A DNA stretch of 64,000 nt from Romanomermis culicivorax (taxonomy: Eukaryota; Nematoda; Enoplea; Mermithida; Mermithidae). Positions 32,701 to 44,700 of the stretch are shown piece by piece. The stretch lies in NCBI GenBank assembly GCA_963922205.1, contig CAWUHX010000399.1, positions 145,970-209,969 on the forward strand, written 5' to 3'. The notes beneath the pieces are model-generated. The model saw nothing but the letters and a program-made list of their open reading frames with translations, had not been told where the DNA came from and made no database searches. A program made the position numbers and the translations under genes. Position 1 is the stretch's first letter, and each line of letters opens with the position of its first letter.

Positions 32701-35700
32701 AGATAATGCCGCTAAATATCAGCCGGAAATCGACCATTTCTCATAAATTTGCTTTAAACAACAGGAATTAAATCAGTTTTGGACTGAAAAAGGCGAGTAA
32801 AAATCAGAATATAGGTAACCTATCAAAATTTAGCTATGACCGGCAAGAACGTCGATCATTTCTTAGTACTGACCAGAGACTGTATCACGCATAAAATTAT
32901 AAACCTGAAATGATAAAAAATTTTATTACATTGATTTTTGAATAATTTCACAAGATTTTTTCGATTCTGCGATTTGTAAGCTCAACAATTTTTTTCTGAA
33001 AATAAATTTTCCTCAATTATCAGGGCTCTTTTTCCAACAATTCAATTTGAGAGGTCACATTTTTTCGATTCAGTGTGTATTTTTCTTTGAGTAATTCTGT
33101 TTCAACTCTGACAGTTTCTTTGGGTCAAGAATGGCTGTTTTTTGTACAAACTTTTTTTCACAATTGTGTAAAGCGCCCAAATTTTTTTACAAATGAGAAA
33201 GATTGTTTTAAAACAGGTTTCTGCTCAAAAAGGCAAATATAGTTGCTGGTTGCGTGGAAGTTAAAGTAATGAATACTTATCGTATTGACATTAGCATTTT
33301 GAGTGGTGTACGTAGTCATACGTACTTCAAGGAGAGTTTCAGGACCTGTTTCAGTTCTATTTCACACAAAAATTCATGTATGTACAACATAATGTACGCT
33401 GAATTGAGTGGCTAAAAATTCAACATAATTTCAATTAAATCCGTCATCAAGTGCAAAAATGCTATTTTTTCACCTTTTTTCGGGAAAATTTTCGGAATCT
33501 TTTCGGTTTTGTTCGACTATTTTGGGGACCTCAGGATTTTGAGGAAAATGGGTAACCCACCCACAAAATTGGGTTTTGCCCTCCCTTCAACTGCCTAAAG
33601 GTTTTACAGGCATGTCAAATATGGGGTATTCCCACGTGAGCGATTCCTAAGTGGACGATTTTCAAGTGAGCGAATTCCCAAGTGAGCGATTACCATGTGA
33701 ACGATTCCCAATTAGCCGAATTCCTAATTGGGCGATTCCGAACGAGCGATCGAGAATCTAGAAAAAAACTTTCTTCATATTTTCCTTCTTTACCTTATAT
33801 GTTTCTTTGTATGTACTTTTTTCTTTGTTTTCTGTGTGTATTGTTGATGTTTTCGCTTATGTATGTTTTTACGTTTTCACCTTTTGCCTCTGCTTTCTTT
33901 TACTATCGTTTTTATTTTCATCTACTTTTTTCTTTTTTGCTCATGAAACAACAAATTACAAGTTCTTATTTTTAATAAGCATAGTCTCCCGTATAGTTCT
34001 TACACAATTCGGCACACTCTATTTTCTACATAATTTTATCCTTTGTGATTTTTCTTCATTATTTTTCATCTTAGTTTTTTGCTTCAATCTCTCCTGATTT
34101 TTTCTTTTTTTTTCACAATTTTTCTTTCTTGTTGCTTTCTCTATGTTGCTTCTTCTTTCTTGTCACAGTCATGTTTTTGTCTTTTTTAATGCTTTTCCAC
34201 CTACTTTCACTTATTCTTAATGTCTTCATTTTTGTTGACGTTTCCTTTCTGCTGATGCTTTGTTTATTTCAGTATTTTTTTGTTTATGTTTTTTATGAAG
34301 ATTTCCACACTTACAACGACGAAAGACTCAAGCATGTCGAACTGTACTAGAATTATGCAGGAGACTGCGGTTATTTAAAATGAAAACTTGTAATGTTTTG
34401 TTTCATGAGCAAAAAAGAAAAAAGTAGTTGACAAGAAAAAGGTAAAGGAAAGAAAGCAGAGACGAAAGATTAAAACGTTAAAACATACATAAACAAAAAC
34501 ATTAATACACTCAGAAAACGAAAGATAAAAGAAATACGTACAAAGAAAAATGTTAGGCAAAGAAGGAAGAAAGTGTTATTACATTCTCAATCGCTCGTTC
34601 GAAATCGCCCAATTGGGAATTCGCTCACTTGGGAATTCGCTCACATGGGAATCTCTCAATTGGGAATTTGCTCACTTGGGAATTCGCTCACTTGGGAATC
34701 GCTCACATGGGAATTGCTCAATTGGGAATTCACTCATTTGGGAATCGCTCAATTGCGAATTCGATCTCTTGGGAATTCGCTCACGTGGAAATCGCTCACT
34801 TGGTAATAGACCGTATTATCATGTTATATAGATGAAATACATTCTCAAAAAAGTGATTTGAAGTTGAAAGACTTCTGCAGCATCATGTAGACGACCACAA
34901 GATCACAAAACAACTTAAAACCAAAAAGTGACACCCAGTGTTTTTTTCTGCATCGGACTTTCTGCTCAATGCAGAAAAGTCAAATAAAATTTTCTGCACT
35001 GCGGTTTTCTCCTGTTACCACTGTTTTTCCCCCGGGCCTTTTCCCCAAATGGGGGAAGGGGTCAAAGTTTGTTTCCCCATTTTCCCGAAGTCGTTTTTCG
35101 CTTTATTTGTGTATTTTTGAGATTTTTCAAAGCTTTTGATGTTTTTGGAGCCTTTAATTAATTAAAATTGAGGAAACATTTGAAATTTTTGAGTTTGATC
35201 GGTGTCTAATCTACAAGTATTGAGGAACAAATTTTCCAGCAAACTATCCAAGAGCATAATGTTGGGCACCCTGTTGATGGCAAGCCGCGTCGGGAAATCG
35301 CCATGCAAATCGAGCAAAGTGGACGACCAGCTGCACAAACATTTGCCTAGAAATGGAGTGCCAAAGAAAGACGAAAAAGTGATAGTGAAATCATTCTTTC
35401 ACTATTATATGTTTTTTATTATATTCTTGAAAATTATATTGCTGGCGTCCAGTAGAATATTCCCAGCATTTACGTCTAATATTTGCATATTAATAATAGT
35501 GGTTAATCCACATTCTTTTTGTTGTTCGTCGGTATTTATTGCTAAGCTTATTATTTATTATTTAGATAATATCAACTGATCGGAGTGAAGGGCCAAAGGC
35601 CCACGCGCCAGCTTGCAGTCAGCAAGCTCTGGAAGACCCGTTAGGGGATCCAGTGAAGTAAGTCTATCCCTGAGGGGATTCCTCATCTCATCTAGGAGAC

Positions 35701-38700
35701 TTCGGAGCTCTTTGGTGAGGCCCCACATTTAAAGTAAGTAATCTTTGTTGTTGTAGGTCGGGGAAATGGACTGTTGCGCGATCTCCGAGGCTTAGCCAAG
35801 GAATTAGCTCTAACAGGTCGGTTCAGACCTGAAGCCTCAATCTTTTCTTAAAATCCTATTGAAAGACCTGCACAACAAGTGGTGGCTTTTAACTCCTCAC
35901 CACGGAACTTCGTAGTCAGACTAAGAGAAAGGAAAATCCTCCAGGTTTCTACAGAAAGTTAGCAGGTTTTAAAATGCCTAATGAAAGGATACCCAGAGGT
36001 ATTACTTTGAATAGATCACCACCCAGAGTGGCGAGTGCTGGGAATCTTGTAAATTTGGGAGATGGAGATCAGCAATGGCATGCTGCTCTGGACCCAGTGA
36101 TCCCAGATCAAACTCCCGGGAGGGTTCAACCATTGCAACAAAATGCAATGCATTTTAGGCTCCAAGATGCGGGTGTATCAATTGACCGCCCACCAGCGAT
36201 TGCCATCGATCCGCAAGAGGCAGGCCCGGTAAATCCGAACCCAGACGCTGATGGACTGCTGCTGCGAAATTTGAAAAGGTCACCGCCAAAAGTCGAATTG
36301 GCAGGACCAAAAAAGGACGTTATTACGCCCGAATTTCGACTGAATTTGGAAGAAAGGGACCCCAAAATCGATCAACGATTAGAGAGGATTACGCAGGAGC
36401 AAGAGCGATTCGGCCCGCAGGAAAGAGCTCCCGAAATGTCCACGCAAGAGTTGGCGATGCAGCTAGGCAAATTGAAAGGGACCGTCGAAGCATTATTGGA
36501 CATCATCGCGAATGCAGCCACTGAGGACAATAAAAGAGAAGCCAACAGTCGCTGACAGGAACCGGATAGACAGGTTAGACCATGTAATAGGGGTGCAGAA
36601 AGAGACAACCGTCTCATTGCTGAAACATATGCAGGCGCAGGGCCTAGTAATAGGCCTGAAATTGATGAAGGGCAAAGACTCAACTTTGAGCCCAAGAGTT
36701 GGGGAGGTCCAGCTAGAGATCTTCGATTCGAGGGAGCTGAGCAATCGGCAGACCTCAGGAATTCAAATCAGATAGCTTGGCAGCATCCAACTTTAACAAG
36801 AGTGGTCTATGATGGTAGAGGAAACATAGTTGATCCAAATACCCTTAGACCAGATCAACTATCATGTTTCCCATACAGGGATTATAGATTTGACAAAGAC
36901 AATCTGCCATCAAATCAAGGAGGTGTACCACCTCAACGAGATCCAAATCTAGTTATGCTGCAATCTCTCAACTCTGATCTTGATCCAGTGTTAACAGCAG
37001 CTTATGATCAGAGAGAAATGCCAACAAATAATTTGGCACAAGAGATTGTTGTTAGGAATATTGTTAAAAATGTCTTACCCAAACTTTTAGATGAGGGTAT
37101 GGTAAATCAGCAGGTGCTTAGCTTTTTAACAGCACTTGAAGGGGAATTCTGTAGGGATACACCCGAATCAGCTAAATATGAAGCACTGCCGAAGCTTTCT
37201 AAGGGTAGACCAAAGGCTGTTGCAGGAGACAACATGACTTATAGGGAGGCCAGGAGAGCCATTATAAATGTCTTTGCACCTGAGTGTAACCTGGAAATGT
37301 TAACCAGGGAGTTGTTCGAGATCCAACAAACACCTAATGAACAGGCTGTAGAGTTTTTAAAAAGGGTTAGTATACTAGTGGAACTAGTCAAAGGTGATTT
37401 AGACTATCAGTCCAAACAGAGGCTGATTATTGACACCCTTGTGTATAGGAGTGATCCCACGTCTCAGTCTGAACTTAAAAATACCAAGCATGCCTTTAGA
37501 ACTTGGTATGATCTAGCGGTTGAAGTTCATGATATTGAACGCAGGTACAAGAATGCCTTTCAAAGATACGGACCAAAGGGTACACAGCAGGATCTTATTG
37601 TTATAAATGAAGTAGGTATGCCAAGTGGGCATGATCCTGAAATTGCCGTCATTGCTAGGAATCAGTCAGAAGGATATCAACAAGGCCAGAGACAAAGGTT
37701 TCAGCAACCATATCAAACTGTAGGTAATCAGGTACAAGCCCAGACCCAGAGGTCAAGGAGTGATTCTCCAGAAATAGAGGAGATTCCAGTTCGGGAAGCC
37801 CCTAGGGCTCAGACCGAAAAAGGTAAGAAAGAATCTCTTCTTTTAAAAATTTCCAAAGAGATAATACAACTGGTCGAAAGGTTCGACCAGCTTCAGCAAA
37901 AGGTTGATAATAGGCAAGTGGAAAATCGGTCTGATGTGGCCATACCCGGCACCAGCCAGGGAGGTCAAGTTTCCCGAGATCTGACAAAGCCATGGTGTGA
38001 GTTCCATAAGAACATAACACATAACACTGCAGACTGCAAGACATTGAGAGTGTTGTCTGAGCGCAGGAGCAGAGGCAGAGCCAGCTTCCCCAGCTTTAAC
38101 AGGGGAGGCTTCAACAGTTTTGCTAGAGGTAACTATAGAGGTAGAGGAGGTTACCCGAATGCCAATTTTAATAGTAGAGGCAGAGGTGCATATAACATCA
38201 GCTATTCAGGTTATCAGCATAGCCACGAGAGTTACCAACAGAATACCGATTATAATGAATTTCTGGAATTCAAACAACAAAAAGAACTGCAGAAGCAGTA
38301 TCAACAAATACAGCAATTCCAACAGCAAGCTGCACTGCAGTCACCTCAGCCACCTCAGGCTATTATGGGACTGACTCAGACTCTTCAACAGGGTCAAGTC
38401 ACAAATCAGCAGCCCCAGAAGGATTATTCTAGTGTAATGGTTGCAAGGCAATCACAGATGAATCCTTCTGGTGAAGTAAATCAGAGAGCGAATTGCCCTA
38501 ATGTGGTATTAGGTAGCATTGTCCAAATGAATGCAATTGCGCCACAAATGATAGTACTATCAGTACAAGTAGTAAAGAGAGGCACACCAGCTAGCCCTCA
38601 GGAACAACATTTGCTGGATACAGTGTTTTTTTTGCCGTCGGCAAATGAAAATTTCTAGCGGCAAATGAACTTTGAGTCGTCATTTGTACATGTACAAACG

Positions 38701-41700
38701 AGAAGAATCCAAAATTTTGCCGAAATTTGTAACAAAAATTGAGATTTCCGCTTGTCTCAGCAGAACTGTGCTGCATGTTGTGAACCGCCCCTTATTACTG
38801 TGGTATAAATTTTATGATTTTCCAAATATTGAGAATTTTGGAATTTTTTGGATGGAAATAATAAATTGAGTCTTAATTGAATTGAAGTACTTAGATAAAT
38901 CAGTAGGTTTAACTTTGTTGTCATTGTCAATTTTTATTAGTTTTTACCTCACCCGCAATTCTTCAGATATCAAGTGGGGAAAATTTTTTTTTAATTCTTC
39001 CCACCAAGCAATTTTGCTCACTTTTTCAGGTGCTAAATATGACTTACTCATGCACTCCTTTTTATAGAAATCTGTTATTTTACTTTGAATAAGTACCCAA
39101 ACAAAATCGCTTAAAAAACTAATATTTTCATTGTACAAATATGTACAAATGAAAATTGCCTACTCATTTGTACATGTGCAAATGGGTCATGTACAAAAAA
39201 AAACACTGGCTGGATACGTACCCCAGGACAGTACCTCCACATTGAGGTTGTTATAGGAGGTCCTAAGACATTGGCTCTAATTGACACAGGAGCTCAGTGT
39301 ACTGTTATGTCAGCTAAGTTTCTGAAAGAAACTTTGGGCCCGGATTACACTGAATATCCGAGGATATTGAATGTTACTGTAGCCAACGGTAAGACAGTCC
39401 AAGCCCATGGGTATATCCAATTTAGGATGGATACATTGTGTGGACAGTTCCCCGTAAAAGCAATTGTAATTCCTGAAGCAGGTGGAAACGTTATAGTGGG
39501 AACAGATTTTCTGGCTCATCCTCAGGTAGGAGCCATAATAGATTTCAGGAACAGGATGATGATGCTCAACAACCGTCAGCAGCCAATATACGTGATGCTG
39601 GACCAGCCCCAAACAAATTGTGGAGAGGTCATGACCATGAGTGCCATGGAATCCATGATGAGCGCCGCCGACCAGTGTCCACCAAAGATTTGCTTGCTAA
39701 AGGTTTCCGTGCCAGTGGTGAGTGTGAATCCTATCCACTTACGTAGTGGTACGGATATACTTCTGAAAGCAAAGCTTTGGGATAAGGTAGGCGAAAATCG
39801 CCTGAATGGAATCATAATAGAATCTGAAGAAAGTGAAAAAAGGTTCCACATAGACAGTACCACAGGAGATGGTACCAAAGATGATTTTGTAGTTATGGTA
39901 TCCAACAACACAGGATCAGGATGCCATTTGAAATGTAATCAAATAATTGGCCATACTAATTCTGTGTTGTGTGATGCCGATAACCAAGATCAACTAAAGG
40001 AGAAGATAGTTGAGGATTTGGGCTGCAAACCTGTGCAGTCCAAGCTAGACCTGATTCGACTCAATTGGATGAGAAAGAGTTCAAGGAAGCTTTGTACAGT
40101 ATGCTAGCTAAATCCAACATGCCATCAGAGCAATTGGAACAAGCTCTACGATGTCTCGCAAAATATAGAGACATGTTCAGCTTGCCCAATGATCCTCCAA
40201 CTACTACACCCTACTTAACCTGCAAAATAAATACAGGGGATGCAGCACCTGTGGCAAAAAGGTACCACAGGACTGCCATAAATTTACGGCCACATGTTCA
40301 TGAGCATGTCCAAGATATGCTCAAAAAGGGTGTAATTGAGCCATCAAAGTCCCCTTGGGCAGCTCTGTTATTTCTAGTAGGTAAAAAGGATGGTACCAAG
40401 CGACCAGTAGTGGACTTTAGGGGTATAAATGATGTTACCAAGGATGATAAGTATCCCATTCCTAGAATGGACGACTATCTAGACTGTTTAGGTAAAGCAA
40501 AGTTTTATACCACCTTAGATCTCAAGTCAGGGTATTGGCAAGTGCCAATGGATGAAGAAAGCAAGGAAAAGACTGCTTTCATACGCCAAGAAGGGCTGTA
40601 TCAATTTAAAGTTATGCCTTTCGGGTTAAAAAATGCGCTAGCAGAGTTCCAGCGCATGATGGAAAGAGTTTTGCATCCATATGTATGGAAGATCTGTCTA
40701 GTATATATAGACAATATAATTGTGTTCTCAAATACCTTTGAGGAACATTTAGTTAATTTACAGCTAGTCCTGCAAGCTCTAAGAAAGGCTCACTTGACCT
40801 TGAAGCCGGAGAAGTGTGAATTCCTGCCAGAGAGAGTCCATTTTTTAGGACATATCTTGAATTCAGATGGAGTTTTCCCAGATCCAAAAAAGGTCAAAGC
40901 TATTAATGATTTCCCATTCCCAGAGTCTAAACGTAAGCTGCAAAGGTTTTTAGGAATGTTGCAGTGGTGTAAAAGGTTCATACCAGAGTTGGCTAAACAC
41001 GCTGAACCATTGTATAAATTAACTGGGAAGAACTGTGTTTGGGAAATCACGGAGGTTCATCATCAGGCTTTTAGGAGCCTAAAAGAAGCACTATTGTCAG
41101 TACCTTTTCTAAGGTATCTGGTTCTGGATGGGTTTGCCGACTTTGTTCTTCAGACAGATGCCAGCGGAACGGCACTAGGAGCTGTTCTCTACTAGGAGAC
41201 CAAGTTGGACCACTGGGTAATTGCTTACAATAGCAGGATTTTAAAGGCAGGCGAAAAGAAGTGGTCAGCCACAGAAAGGGAGTGCTTGGCAATAGTGTAT
41301 GGTTTAAAGTTATACAAGCACTACCTGGTAGGTCATAAAGTAATCATAAGAACTGATCACAAACCGTTGTTGTCAATGAAGGTCAATGCCATGACCAATG
41401 GTAAATTGAAAAGATGGTACTCGTTCATCTCTCAGTTCCACCATAAGCTAGAGTATGTGCCTGGAAAACAGAATGCCATCGCAGACTTTTTGTCAAGGAT
41501 GGATGAACCAGATGACCAAGCGGAAAAGATACTGCCAAAATGGGAACATATGTTCTCAGAGGATAAACGAGAGTCGAATCTGAAAGATCTAGAGGCACAG
41601 CTAATTGAGAAAAAGCATCTCAATTTGGTGAAGAGAGTCAGAATTCTGACAGATCGGAATCCTGAAGATGGTACTCCATTATTTTCAGAGCCAAAAAGTA

Positions 41701-44700
41701 AGAAAAATCAGAGGACTGATATAAGTCGGAGATTCACCAAAATTTATCCAGAAAATTCTGAGGGTGATCCAGAATCAATCTCACCTGCAGACTTGGTAAA
41801 TGCCATAACTACAAGGAGCATGGCAAAAGAAGCGGAAAAAAGTTAATCAGGCTCAGGTCCAGCCTGATGGCAATCAGGGCCAAGAAGTAGTAAATAGGGG
41901 AAACCAGGAGAAAGGTAAGGAAAAAAGAGTTACCTGGTTATACCAGGAAAAAGAACCAGAATTTACTTTGGCAGACCCCAAGGAAACTGAGTTGCCAAAA
42001 GGGCTCATTAGAGATGATCTCATGGCCCGCTTGCAGAGAAAAGATGAGGTATTAAAACCTTATTTTGATAGATTGGGTCCAAATGGGACAACCAAGTAGC
42101 ACAGTGGATTTTACATCCAGAATGAAGTGTTATACTGCGAAGCTGGACAGGGATCTGACGATTAAGTGGTCGTCCCATCCTGCTTAAGGGACAATACTTT
42201 GCACCAGTACCATGGTGCCATAATGATGACTCATCAGGGTTCAAGAGAACCCTTGCTATGACTAAAAAACAGTTCTGGTGGCCTTGAGAAATTGAGAAGG
42301 ATGTCAGGCACTGGATAAAGTTTTTTCCAGTACGTCAAATGGCTAATCAGGGAAATGCTGAAATTCCTCCACTGATACCTATTACTCCAGAAGGTCCCTT
42401 TGATATTGTATCAGTGGATATAGTGAGTATTTCTCCACTTAATGAGAAGAGACCCTATGTCATAGTCTTTCAGGACTATTTTACAAAGTGGGTTGAAGCT
42501 GAACTGATCCCAGATCAGTCAGCTAGCACCGTTGTAGATACTTTTCTACAAGCAGTTGTATTAAGACACGGGACTCCACGGAGATTACTCAGTGACAGAG
42601 GAGGTTGTTTTACCTCAGATCTGATGAAAGAGATCTGCAAGTTATTAGAGTGTCAGAAAATTTATACGACAGCTTACCACCCACAAGGAAACGGAATGGT
42701 GGAGAGGTTTAATCAGACACTCATCAAGCAGCTCAGAAAAGTGGCCATTGAGGAAAAAGACAATTGGCCAAGATATTTGAGAGACGTGGTGTTTGCCTAT
42801 AATGCCACACCACATGCAGCAACGGGGCAATCCCCATTTTCACTGCTTAGAGGTCACGAGGCAACCTTCGGGTTAAACTTGTCGAAAGCATGCGACATTG
42901 TAATGCTGGACAGCAATGCAGAGGCATACAAATTTGTGTTGACAAATCATTTAGTCAACCTATATGAGGATATTGCTCAAAATATCCAGAGTGCTGCTGG
43001 AAAATCGAAGAAATACTTCGTTAAAAAGTCCAAAGAACATGGGTTCAAGGAAAAGGACTGGGTTCTGCTAAAAGTAGACAAGCAGAAAAAATTAGGACTA
43101 CCATGGTCCAGTCTGTTCATAGTTACGGACATTTTGCGAGAAGCGGAAAATGTTGTCACCATCGTACATTGGGACAACCCGCTAAATCGACAAATTGTTT
43201 CAATCAGCAGGTTGAAACATTTCTGTTACGAGACCACTAGGGTCTTGCCACAAATAGTGCGAGCCAATCAGGATGCGCCACGTGACGAAAATACGTCACT
43301 TTCGAATATGGCGTGGAGGGTCGGAACAAGTTAAAACGCAACCGCAAGCGTCAGCACCAGTGGGCAAAGTGAAACAACCAGCTTTGGACACCGTTGCTAC
43401 GCAAGCGGCTGTAGTAGTAGTTGTGGTGCCACCACCAAGGCAACCAGCGGTGGCACAGCCAACTCCAGTAGCTCAGGTACAGCAGCCAGCAGAGCCTGAA
43501 CCAGAAGTGGTCACCATCATGCAATCTGTACCTCTGGCACCAGCTGTTTTGCCAGCTAAAGTAAAACAACTGTTGCCCAAGATACGAAATTCAGACTCCG
43601 AGTCCAGTTCAGAGGAGGATGAAGAGGAAGAAGGTGTAATTCTGGAATCTGAGGGCCAAACATTGGAGAACAAAGATGCGATGGAGGCCAAAACTCAGCA
43701 ACAGGCTGTTGAGGAGGAGAAAATCAAAACTCAAATAGACGAAGCAGCAACCAGAATGTCGGGAATTGATGTCAGACTGGATAGAATGCAGGAAGCATCC
43801 CAGGAGATACCTGTCAAAGCTAAGGATCCTAAAGATCATGATGAGCAAGCCAAGCAGGAGGCCCTTCAGGCCAAAATACAGGAGCAGAGAAGGCTGATGC
43901 AGCAGGAATTCCTGCGTCAGAGTGCACTTCAGAAGAGGTTGAAGGAGCAGGCTTTGGCTGATGATAGCTCAGATTCAGCTATAGCAGCAACAGAGCCGAT
44001 GAAACCGGGAAAGATCACTCAGGAAGGAATCCCTGGAGTATATTCGCCCAAAAAAGTACAGCAGATGTTGGCTGAAGGGATGTCGGAAAAGTTTATAAGC
44101 CGAGAAAAGGTAAGGCGTAGGCAAAGGCTAAGTAAGGCCAGAGCACGTATACTTGCAGCTCAAGATCAGCAGCAACAAGGAATGCCCATCTCAGGTTTGG
44201 AAAATGATGCCTACGATACCGCTGAAGAAACAACGACCCCCGAAATTTTGACAAGTCAAAGGTCCAAAACGGAGACTACGAAAAGTCAAACGAGAATGGA
44301 GACTGCCAAAAGTCAAACAAGAATGGAGACCTTCAAAGGCCGAATGAAATCGGATAGGACAACAGCGTCCACTGCCTCGTACACTCAGACGGGAATAATA
44401 TCGAAAACCAGCGTAGAGGTTAGTACCTCATCTGGCAAGTGTAAGTCCATTCCCACAAGCTATACCGCTAAAAGTAGTAAACCTGCGGGAAGCGTGTTGG
44501 TAAAGCCTGATTTTGAATCGGAGGAAAAGTTGATCAAGAAGGTCAAACTGAATGTGGTGGTTAGCAAACTCGTAAGGGAGCCACAGCAGTTTGTCACTCC
44601 TGGTCAATTAGCCGAAACTCTGATTGACTATTGGGAATGGCAAAGGGAGCAAAGGCGCCTAATTGGACCAATCTCATTTGAAAATCCAGAGGTCGCCAAT

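Noticed and set aside
33682-34350. Hydrophobic frames suggesting membrane proteins
   Set aside because: They come from the T-rich arms and centre of the foldback element.
34550-34835. Frames of repeated Gly-Asn/Leu-Gly units
   Set aside because: Translations of the 14-15-bp tandem units at the foldback end in three frames; compositional.
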